From: Limobrevibacterium gyesilva
GTDB taxonomy: Bacteria; Pseudomonadota; Alphaproteobacteria; Acetobacterales; Acetobacteraceae
Direction of reading: 5' to 3'
Assembly: GCF_025989185.1 (NCBI RefSeq)
Contig: NZ_JAPDNT010000008.1
Span: 1-64,000 of the forward strand
Length of the DNA: 64,000 nt
The position numbers and the translations under genes are program-made. Of this stretch, positions 17,061 to 23,675 are shown one piece after another. Position 1 is the stretch's first letter. Every line of letters starts with the position of its first letter. The notes below the pieces were generated by a model. That model was not told where the DNA came from, did not search any database, and was given only the letters and a program-made list of their open reading frames with translations.

Positions 17061-17091
17061 CGTATATCAACCGCTGCCCGCACGGCGTCAA
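17061..17091 (-). promoter_or_regulatory. Promoter of the leader/attenuator transcript
   Basis: On the minus strand a TTGACG -35 (17086-17091) is separated by 17 bases from a GATATA -10 (17063-17068); the overlapping TATACG is an alternative. Transcription would start near 17056-17057, at the leader ATG. Confidence 0.6.
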
Positions 17092-17152
17092 GGCAGTCAG
17101 GATCGAAGGATCAGCTTCCAGTCCGGCTACGCCGTCGCAACGGCCTGCAAGT

Positions 17153-17178
17153 TGCGCCCTCCCCGCAGGAAGGGCGCA
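17153..17178 (-). terminator. Hairpin after the sugar-binding-protein gene
   Basis: Perfect 8-bp stem (17153-17160 with 17171-17178) and 10-base loop, located 12 bases beyond the stop of the binding-protein gene. No U-run follows on the minus strand, so it is at best a weak or Rho-assisted terminator, or a 3'-end stabiliser. Confidence 0.42.
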
Positions 17179-17190
17179 GCCATGCGCAGT

Positions 17191-18519
17191 TCAGCTCTTG
17201 TAGTAGCGCCGGGCGCGGCGCTCGGCCTCCTTCACGGCTTCCTCCGGCGTGGCCTGGCCGGAGCTCACGGCCGCGAACATCTGCACGTTCACATAGTCCG
17301 CGGTGACGGCGCCCGAGGCGGCGGTGATCGGACCCTTGTAGCCGTTCCAGAACTCGTTGCCGCAGGTGTCACGGAAGGTCGCGATCTTCGGATCGTTTTT
17401 CCAGACATCGGCCTCGGCATAGGCCTTCAACGGCTGCGCCCAGTAGCCGATGCAGCCAGTCAGCCATTTCTCGTACTGCTCCTGCTCCATCATGAAGCGC
17501 AGGAACTCCTTCGAGGCATTCGGGTACTTGGTGTGCTTGAACACCATGCCGTTCAGGACCAGCGCGGATTGCGGCGACTTGCCTACCAGGCCCGAGGGCA
17601 TCGGCGCATGATCGGTGTCCTCGGCGATCCGGGCGGTCTTCGGGTCGTTCTTCAGCACGAAGTAGATCGACACGCCGTTTGCGGTGAGCCCGATATCCTC
17701 GGCGATGAACGCCTTGTTGTTGCTGGGGTCCTGCCAGGACAGCACGCCGGAGATGAAGGTCTTGTACAGGTCCTTGCCGTATTTCAGCGCCTCGACCGTT
17801 TCCTTGCGGTTGATGGCGATCTTGCCGGCCTCGTCCACTATGTAGCCGCCATGCGCCCACAGCAGCCAGTTGCAGTAGGCGTTGGCGTCGCCGACGGCGT
17901 TGCCAAGGGCGAAGCCGGAGGGGTGGTTGTTCTTCTTCAGGTTCTCGCACAGCTTCAGGAACTGGCCGAGATCATTCGGGATCTGGTCGAAGCCGGCTTC
18001 CTTCACCCAGGATTTGCGGTACACGATGGGGCCGCCGGACCCGCCCATGGGCACGGCGATCCAGTTGTTGGTGCCCCATTTCTTGCCGTATTTCTCGGCG
18101 AGGAAATACCAGCCGCCATATTTCTTGCCGAGATATTCGGTGACGTCGCTGACTTCCAGCAGCTTGTCTGCGTAGAGATGCGGATCGTCCGGCCAGCCGA
18201 TCACCACGTCCGGGCCGGCGCCGGTGTTGGCGGCCACCGCCGTCTGCGGCCGCAGGTCCTCCCAGCCCACGAAGTCCACGCGGGTCTGCACGCCGGTCGC
18301 GTCGACGAACTTCTTGACGTTCTCGCGAAAGATCACCTCGTCCGGCTCGACGAACTTGGTCGGCCGCAGCACGCGCAGGGTCGCGCCCTTCTCGATCGGC
18401 AGCTTCGGCGGCTCGACATTGGCTATGGGAATGGCCGATGCCTGGAAACCCGGCAGCGCTGCGGCCGCCAATGCGCCGGCGCCCGCCGTAAGGGCGGTGC
18501 GTCGGGTGATGATGTTCAT
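17191..18519 (-). CDS. Sugar-type ABC transporter periplasmic binding protein (orphan)
   Basis: 442 residues from the ATG at 18517-18519, with GGAGGAAC upstream. The N-terminus is Tat-like (MNIITRRTALTAGAGALAAA). The mature part has family-1 carbohydrate-binding features: VGWEDLRPQ, TGAGPDVVIGWPDD near residues 100-125, and a C-terminal domain with YPNASKEFLRFMMEQEQYEKW, typical of maltose/oligosaccharide or glycerol-3-phosphate binders. No permease or ATPase gene is adjacent. It follows a TPP enzyme on the same strand after 52 bases and is probably co-transcribed with it. It may feed a transporter encoded elsewhere, such as the sugar importer at 40343-44641. Confidence 0.9.
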   Translation of the reverse strand: MNIITRRTALTAGAGALAAAALPGFQASAIPIANVEPPKLPIEKGATLRVLRPTKFVEPDEVIFRENVKKFVDATGVQTRVDFVGWEDLRPQTAVAANTGAGPDVVIGWPDDPHLYADKLLEVSDVTEYLGKKYGGWYFLAEKYGKKWGTNNWIAVPMGGSGGPIVYRKSWVKEAGFDQIPNDLGQFLKLCENLKKNNHPSGFALGNAVGDANAYCNWLLWAHGGYIVDEAGKIAINRKETVEALKYGKDLYKTFISGVLSWQDPSNNKAFIAEDIGLTANGVSIYFVLKNDPKTARIAEDTDHAPMPSGLVGKSPQSALVLNGMVFKHTKYPNASKEFLRFMMEQEQYEKWLTGCIGYWAQPLKAYAEADVWKNDPKIATFRDTCGNEFWNGYKGPITAASGAVTADYVNVQMFAAVSSGQATPEEAVKEAERRARRYYKS

Positions 18520-18571
18520 TTTTCTACGTTCCTCCGTCACGATGTCGTACGAGACTCACCGCCCCCGATGC

Positions 18572-20200
18572 TCAGGGGCGCGAGACCTCCGTCTCCTTGC
18601 CGGTGATGAACTCCAGCAGCGCCGGCACGCCGTTGCGTGTCTGCTCGATGCCCCGCCTGATGGCGGGAATGATGTCGGCGGGGCTCGTCACCCGCTCGCC
18701 ATAGCCGCCGAAGGCGCGCGCCATCGCCGCGTAGTCGCCGGAGATGTCGGTGGACCGGTATTTCTCGGTCGAGATGGGCATCACCTTCAGCTCGATCGCC
18801 ATGCTGAAATTGTTCAGCAGGATCGACAGGATGGGAATGCGTTCGCGCACCGCGGTTTCGAAGTCCATGCCGGTGAAGCCGATGGCGGCGTCGCCCCAGA
18901 CATTGATGCAGAGCTTGTCGGGGTGCACCAGTTTCGCACCCATGGCCAGGCCAAGGCCGTAGCCGAGCTGCGTGGTCTTGCCCCAGCCGATATAGCTCAG
19001 CGGCGTCGTCGCCTGCCAGAACGGCGAGAGCTGGTCGCGCGGGCTGCCGGCATCATGCGTGATGATGGTGTTGGCCACGTCCACCGTGTGCATCAGGTCC
19101 CACAGCACCCGGTAGGGCGACAGCGGCGTGTCGTTGGATGTGAGCTTCGGCATCCATTTCGCCAGCCACTCCGCACGCACCTCCTTGATCTCGGCGGCCA
19201 CGGCGGAGGCGTCGCGCGGCGTGGTCACGGTCTTGCCGACTTCCGCGAGGACCGCATCCAATGTCAGCCCGGCATCGCCAACCAGGCCGACCTGCACCCG
19301 CACATCCTTGTTCAGGTGGTTGGGGTCGAGCGTGGCGTGGATGTAGGTCTTGCCCTTCGGCATCGCCACCGCGAACGACGATTCGGTGAAGCTGCAGCCG
19401 ATGCCGAAGATCAGGTCCGCCGCCTTGAGGAAATGCGGCACGGTGCGCGGCATGGCCACGCCGCCGGAGCCCAATGATAGCGGATGCGTTTCCGGGAACG
19501 AGCTCTTGCCGCCCAGGCTGGTCACCACGGGAATGGCCAGCAGTTCCGCGAGCTTCTGCAATTGCGGCCAGGCGCGGGCGTAATGGATGCCCTGGCCGGC
19601 ATAGATCACCGGGCGCTTCGCGGCCAGCAGCATCGCCGCCGCTTCCTTCACGTGGTCCGGATCAGGCCCGTAGCGAGTGGTCAGCACGGGCGTGTATTCG
19701 AACGGCTCCGGCACCTCCTCGTTCCACATGTCCGAGGGGATCTCGACCACCACCGGCCCGCCGCGGCCGTTGCGCAGGCGGGTGAAGGCGCGGCGGAAGA
19801 TGTTGCCCACTTCCGAGGCCAGCATGATCGGCTCGGCCGACTTGGTGATGCTGCGCATCGCCGCGGTGGAATTGAAGTTCGGATCGATATGGGCGAGCCG
19901 CCTGGCGTACCCCATCGGCAGCACCAGCACCGGCACGGACTCGCCGTAGCATTGCGCCACGCCGCCATAGGCGTTCTCGGACCCGGGGCCGTGCTGCATG
20001 CAGAACGCACCGATGGTACGGCCCGAGGTCAGGCGCGAAATGGCGTCGGCCATGTGCAGGCCGATGCGCTCCTGACGGACCATCACCGGACGGATGTCCA
20101 CGGCGGCGGCGAATTCGATCAGATGGTTGACCGGATACCCGGTCAGAATCTCGATCCCCTCCCGCTTGAGGATCTCGGCGATCGCCTCACCGACCTTCAT
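18572..20200 (-). CDS. Thiamine diphosphate-dependent enzyme (acetolactate synthase-like, unknown reaction)
   Basis: 542 residues; Shine-Dalgarno AAAGGAGAGG before the ATG. The PYR domain holds the cofactor-activating Glu in VRQERIGLHMADAISRL (about residues 41-57), the central domain contains PVIYAGQGIHYA, and the PP domain motif runs from NVWGDAAIGFTGMDFE to LLNNFSMAIE. The HGPGSENAYGGVAQ segment replaces the usual GPGxxN of acetolactate synthase. No regulatory subunit accompanies it. It is divergent from nothing: the LysR gene lies upstream on the same strand. Product and substrate are not predictable; a 2-keto acid decarboxylase/lyase working with the downstream binding protein's ligand is possible. 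Confidence 0.87.
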   Translation of the reverse strand: MKVGEAIAEILKREGIEILTGYPVNHLIEFAAAVDIRPVMVRQERIGLHMADAISRLTSGRTIGAFCMQHGPGSENAYGGVAQCYGESVPVLVLPMGYARRLAHIDPNFNSTAAMRSITKSAEPIMLASEVGNIFRRAFTRLRNGRGGPVVVEIPSDMWNEEVPEPFEYTPVLTTRYGPDPDHVKEAAAMLLAAKRPVIYAGQGIHYARAWPQLQKLAELLAIPVVTSLGGKSSFPETHPLSLGSGGVAMPRTVPHFLKAADLIFGIGCSFTESSFAVAMPKGKTYIHATLDPNHLNKDVRVQVGLVGDAGLTLDAVLAEVGKTVTTPRDASAVAAEIKEVRAEWLAKWMPKLTSNDTPLSPYRVLWDLMHTVDVANTIITHDAGSPRDQLSPFWQATTPLSYIGWGKTTQLGYGLGLAMGAKLVHPDKLCINVWGDAAIGFTGMDFETAVRERIPILSILLNNFSMAIELKVMPISTEKYRSTDISGDYAAMARAFGGYGERVTSPADIIPAIRRGIEQTRNGVPALLEFITGKETEVSRP

Positions 20201-20502
20201 GGACCTCTCCTTTGCAGCGATGTTCTTTTGCTATTGCCATCGAGCCTAGGCGCGGCACTGGTGCCTTGCAACCTGCCATCGGGCGGACGCAGTCTGCCGC
20301 AGCGATATCGGCGAGCGCCGTGACGAATCGTTGCACTTGCGCGGGATTGCCTCTCCGTATCGTGTACGGTCTCGACAAGGCGATCGCGCTGCGCACCGGC
20401 CCGCCGCAGGCGGTGCCCGGAGAATTCATTCGGTATTTGATATGATGACGGTGCCCGGCGACACCGGGAACGATGTGCTGGCGGACGTCCCGGCGTGAAA
20501 GC
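20201..20502. other. 302-base intergenic region upstream of the TPP-enzyme gene
   Basis: It holds the promoter candidate at 20243-20271 and two further short inverted repeats: CCGTA/TACGG with a 5-base centre at 20355-20369, and a CCCGG/CCGGG hairpin near 20455-20468 just after the LysR stop, which may help terminate that gene. I see no reading frame or RNA gene in it. Confidence 0.5.
20243..20271 (-). promoter_or_regulatory. Candidate promoter with palindrome in the spacer, upstream of the TPP-enzyme gene
   Basis: Minus-strand TTGCAA (20266-20271) and TAGGCT (20243-20248) are 17 bases apart. The spacer contains GGCAC/GTGCC arms (20254-20258 and 20261-20265), a position where a bound repressor would block polymerase. 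Both hexamers match consensus only moderately. Confidence 0.38.
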
Positions 20503-21414
20503 TCAACCGGCGGCCTCCTCCACGCGGCTCAGCCGCTGGCCCAGCCATGACGCCGCCGGGCCGGGCGGCGCGTCGGTGCGGTGGATCAGGAACAGCGGGT
20601 AGGGGCGCTGCTCGGCATCGGCCAGCACCAGACGGACCAGGCGGCCCGTCGCCAGGTCCTCGCGCACCATCGGCTCCGGCATGTTGCCCCAGCCAAGGCC
20701 GGCGTGCAGCAATGCGTGCTTGGCGCCGAGATCGGCCAGCCGCCACGTGCGCAGGGCGAGCACCGCGAAATCCTGCCCCTCCGACAGCGGGCTGCGATCG
20801 GTCAGGACCAGTTGCACATGATCGCGCAACGCCGCGGCCGGGATTGGCGCGGGAACCTGCACCAGCGGATGGCAGGGGGCCGCGACCGGCACCATCTCGA
20901 CCGCGGCGATCTGGCGGCGGTCGAGCGCATCGAAGCGCGTGGCCAGCCAGCTGCTGATGCCCAGGCCGCAGCTGCCGTCCAGCACCAGCTGCACCACGCC
21001 GCCCAGCGCCTCGATGCGCAGGCGCAGCGCCACGGTCGGGAATTCCCCGGCGAAGTCCTGCAGCGCTGCCACCAGCGCGCCGGTGGGGAACATCACGTCC
21101 ACCGCCAGCGACACCTCGGATTCGAGGCCATGCGTCAGCCCGGCGGCGCGGGCGCGCAGCTCGTCCATCATCAGGCCGATGCGCCGCGCATCGGCCAGCA
21201 CAGCGCGCCCGGCTTCGGTCAGCATCGGGCGCCGGTGGCCACGCTGGAACAGCTGCAGGCCGAGTTGCCCTTCCAGCGCGGCGACGCTGTAGCTGACGAC
21301 GGATTGCGCCCGGTTCAGCCGGCGCGCGGCGGCCGAGAAGCTGCCGGCGTCGACGACTTCGGCGAGCACGCGAAGCTGATCGAGGGTGGGTGTGCCAGGG
21401 GCGGAGATGGTCAT
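20503..21414 (-). CDS. LysR-family transcriptional regulator
   Basis: 303 residues, family-typical. The N-terminal winged helix-turn-helix covers about residues 5-65 (LDQLRVLAEVVDAGSFSAAA, then RRLNRAQSVVSYSVAALE, then a TEAGRAVL segment). The C-terminal periplasmic-binding-like domain senses a ligand. It is transcribed divergently from wrbA-like and DoxX genes across a 121-base region with two overlapping palindromes (21435-21462), the usual arrangement for LysR control. LysR-wrbA/DoxX pairs commonly respond to quinones or electrophiles, so that is the likely signal (inference). Confidence 0.93.
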   Translation of the reverse strand: MTISAPGTPTLDQLRVLAEVVDAGSFSAAARRLNRAQSVVSYSVAALEGQLGLQLFQRGHRRPMLTEAGRAVLADARRIGLMMDELRARAAGLTHGLESEVSLAVDVMFPTGALVAALQDFAGEFPTVALRLRIEALGGVVQLVLDGSCGLGISSWLATRFDALDRRQIAAVEMVPVAAPCHPLVQVPAPIPAAALRDHVQLVLTDRSPLSEGQDFAVLALRTWRLADLGAKHALLHAGLGWGNMPEPMVREDLATGRLVRLVLADAEQRPYPLFLIHRTDAPPGPAASWLGQRLSRVEEAAG

Positions 21415-21434
21415 GCTTCAGACCTATCGTAATT

Positions 21435-21462
21435 CTCGATATCTTCGATCGAGGAAATATCG
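21435..21462. promoter_or_regulatory. Candidate LysR operator between lysR and wrbA-like genes
   Basis: A perfect 6-bp inverted repeat CTCGAT/ATCGAG (21435-21440 and 21448-21453, 7-base centre) overlaps a second one, CGATAT/ATATCG (21437-21442 and 21457-21462). Size and spacing fit LysR boxes of the T-N11-A type, 22 bases beyond the regulator's start and about 75-100 before the wrbA-like start. Confidence 0.6.
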
Positions 21463-21535
21463 GTTTTATGGATGCTACATTCCGCGTATCCCGATCGCAA
21501 CGCGGACGCTTCCGTCCGCAGCCACGAGGTGAAGT

Positions 21536-22156
21536 ATGGCCACGAATGTCCTGATAGCCTTCTATTCCCGCGGCGGCACCATCGAGACGCTCGCGAACGC
21601 CATCGCCGAAGGCGCCCGCGCCGAGGGTGCGGAGGTGCGTCTGCGCCGGGCCCGCGAGCTGGTCAGCGCCGAGCTGATGGCCAAGGTGCCCGGCTGGTCC
21701 GAGAACGCCGCCCGCCAGAACGCCCTCTACGAGGCCCCTGCGGAGGCCGATGCCGATTGGGCCGATGCCATCGTGTTGGGAACGCCGACCCGCTTCGGCG
21801 CCGTCTCTTCCGAGCTGAAGGCCTATATCGATGGCCTGGGCGGCCTGTGGTTCCAGGGCAAGCTGAACGGCAAGGCCGGATCGGTCTTCGCCTCCACCTC
21901 CACCAACCATGGCGGCAACGAATCGACGATCCTGTCGCTCTACAACCCGCTGGCGCATCTCGGTCTGGTGATCGTGCCGTTGGGCTATGCCGACGCCAGC
22001 CTGTATAAGGCCGGTACGCCCTACGGCGCCTCTGCCGTCGTGAACGGGCGCGACCTGCTGGCCCCCACCGAGGACGATCTGGCCGTCGCCCGCTTCCAGG
22101 GCTGCCGCGTGGCCCGGATCGCCACCGCGCTCAAGCCGTTGCGCGCGGTCGGTTGA
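21536..22156 (+). CDS. wrbA: NAD(P)H:quinone oxidoreductase, WrbA-like flavodoxin-fold protein
   Basis: 206 residues. The FMN phosphate loop is visible in LIAFYSRGGTIETLANAIAE (about residues 6-25), followed by GTPTRFGAVSSELKAYIDGLGGLW and the FASTSTNHGGNESTILSLYNPL segment that is diagnostic of WrbA. WrbA proteins reduce quinones by two electrons and protect against redox cycling. Length and motif order match the family. A DoxX-family membrane protein follows after 28 bases in the same direction, and a LysR gene is divergent. Confidence 0.9.
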   Translation: MATNVLIAFYSRGGTIETLANAIAEGARAEGAEVRLRRARELVSAELMAKVPGWSENAARQNALYEAPAEADADWADAIVLGTPTRFGAVSSELKAYIDGLGGLWFQGKLNGKAGSVFASTSTNHGGNESTILSLYNPLAHLGLVIVPLGYADASLYKAGTPYGASAVVNGRDLLAPTEDDLAVARFQGCRVARIATALKPLRAVG

Positions 22157-22184
22157 GCGCAGCCATTCTGCCGAGAGGACATCC

Positions 22185-22604
22185 ATGAGCCGAACCCAGA
22201 CCGACATGGTCGCATTGCTTGGCCGCATTCTGATGAGCGTGATTTTCATCAATGGCGGCCTCAACAAGCTGATGGCGCCGGCCGGAACCATCAAATACAT
22301 CGCAGCCAGCGGCCTGCCGATGCCGGAGGCCGCTTACGCGGTGGCCGTTCTGGTTGAACTGGGCGGCGGCCTTGCGATCCTGCTGGGGTTCCGGGTGCTA
22401 TGGGCGGCGCTGGCGCTGGCCGGCTTCTGCCTGGTGACGGCGACTGCGGTCCACTACGTCCCCGGCGACCGCGGCCAGATGATCAATTTCTGGAAGAACC
22501 TGACCATGGCCGGCGGTTTCCTGCAGCTGGCGGCGCTGGGCGGCGGCGGCTGGAGCATCGATGCGTTTCGCGCCAGGCGCCGGCGGGAGGCTTTGGCGGC
22601 CTGA
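22185..22604 (+). CDS. DoxX-family integral membrane protein
   Basis: 139 residues with four predicted membrane helices. The sequence LGRILMSVIFINGGLNKLMAP near the N-terminus and VELGGGLAILLGF in the middle are typical DoxX features. A GGFLQLAALGGG helix closes the protein. DoxX proteins often accompany quinone/thiol-stress oxidoreductases. Here it follows wrbA in a two-gene unit under a divergent LysR gene. Its exact activity is unknown. Confidence 0.85.
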   Translation: MSRTQTDMVALLGRILMSVIFINGGLNKLMAPAGTIKYIAASGLPMPEAAYAVAVLVELGGGLAILLGFRVLWAALALAGFCLVTATAVHYVPGDRGQMINFWKNLTMAGGFLQLAALGGGGWSIDAFRARRRREALAA

Positions 22605-22613
22605 CCGCGGCGG

Positions 22614-23675
22614 TCAGCTGCCCGGCACCACCGCGAGCCCGGCGGGATCGAAGGTCACGCTGACCTCGGTTCCCGCCGGGATCGGCGTCGACACGTCGGG
22701 GGCGATGACGAACAGTTCGGCCGCGGTTCCGGCGAGCCCGACTTCGTATTCCATGTGGCTGCCGAGATAGGCGGCCCTCAGCACCTGGCCTGGCAATCCG
22801 CCTGCCTCTCCCAGCCGGACAGCCTGCGGGCGCACCGCCAGCTCGGCACTTCCGTTGGCCGCCCCGCGATGCGGGAGGGTCAAGGCGAGGGATCCCAGGC
22901 GAATCTCCGCCATGGTCTCGTCCATCCGCCGCACGGTCACGGGCAGCAGGTTCGCGTCGCCGATGAAATCCGCAACGAAGCGGCTGGCCGGCTGCTCGTA
23001 CAGCGCGCGGGGTGTGCCGTCCTGGGCGATGCGGGCGGCGTTCATCACGATCACCCGGTCGGACACCGCCAGGGCTTCCTGCTGGTCGTGCGTGACATAG
23101 ACGACGGTCAGTTTCAGGTCCTGCTGCAGGGCGCGGATCTCCTCGCGCACATGCCGCCGCAGCTTGGCGTCGAGGTTCGACAAGGGCTCGTCGAACAGCA
23201 GCACCTCCGGTTCCAGTACGATCGCGCGCGCCACTGCCACGCGCTGCTGCTGCCCGCCCGACAACTCGCTGGGCAGCCGCGTCTCGAATCCCGAGAGCCC
23301 CACCAGGGCCAGCTTGCTGCGCGCCATCTCCTCGGCCCGCTTCCTGGCGATTCCGGAAGCGAGCAGGCCATAGCAGGCGTTTTCCAGGACGTTCATGTGC
23401 GGAAACAGCGCATAGGACTGGAACACCATGCTGACGTCGCGCTCGGCCGCCGACAGCCTGGTGACGTCCTTGCCGCCGATGCGGATCTGCCCTTCGGTGG
23501 CATGCTCCAACCCGGCGATCAGCCGCAGCGTGGTGGTCTTGCCGCAGCCGGACGGCCCGAGCAGCGTCACCAGGTCGCCGCGCGCGATGGTGAAGCTGAT
23601 CGTGTCGACCGCGGCGGCGGCGCCGTAGCGTTTGGTCACGGCGCGGAACTCCACCGCCGGCTGCATCCCGCTCAT
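22614..23675 (-). CDS. Fbp/Pot-type ABC transporter ATP-binding protein
   Basis: 353-residue cytoplasmic ATPase. Walker A GPSGCGKTT (about residues 38-46), signature LSGGQQQRVAVARAI, Walker B VLLFDEPLSNLD and switch His in YVTHDQQEA. A TOBE-like C-terminal region (about 245-345) is present, as in PotA, FbpC and CysA-group proteins. Its ATG overlaps the fused permease stop as ATGA. The same module could carry ferric iron, thiamine, putrescine or an aminophosphonate; nothing in the ATPase decides this. Confidence 0.94.
   Translation of the reverse strand: MSGMQPAVEFRAVTKRYGAAAAVDTISFTIARGDLVTLLGPSGCGKTTTLRLIAGLEHATEGQIRIGGKDVTRLSAAERDVSMVFQSYALFPHMNVLENACYGLLASGIARKRAEEMARSKLALVGLSGFETRLPSELSGGQQQRVAVARAIVLEPEVLLFDEPLSNLDAKLRRHVREEIRALQQDLKLTVVYVTHDQQEALAVSDRVIVMNAARIAQDGTPRALYEQPASRFVADFIGDANLLPVTVRRMDETMAEIRLGSLALTLPHRGAANGSAELAVRPQAVRLGEAGGLPGQVLRAAYLGSHMEYEVGLAGTAAELFVIAPDVSTPIPAGTEVSVTFDPAGLAVVPGS

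Larger units (their letters stand above)
16873..17190. other. Gene-poor 318-base stretch: attenuator and terminator
   Basis: This gap between the methyltransferase start and the sugar-binding-protein stop holds, on the minus strand in order of transcription, a hairpin downstream of the binding-protein gene, a sigma-70-like promoter, a leaderless 25-codon reading frame, a pause/anti-hairpin, an intrinsic terminator and the methyltransferase ribosome site. Each is listed separately. Confidence 0.7.
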
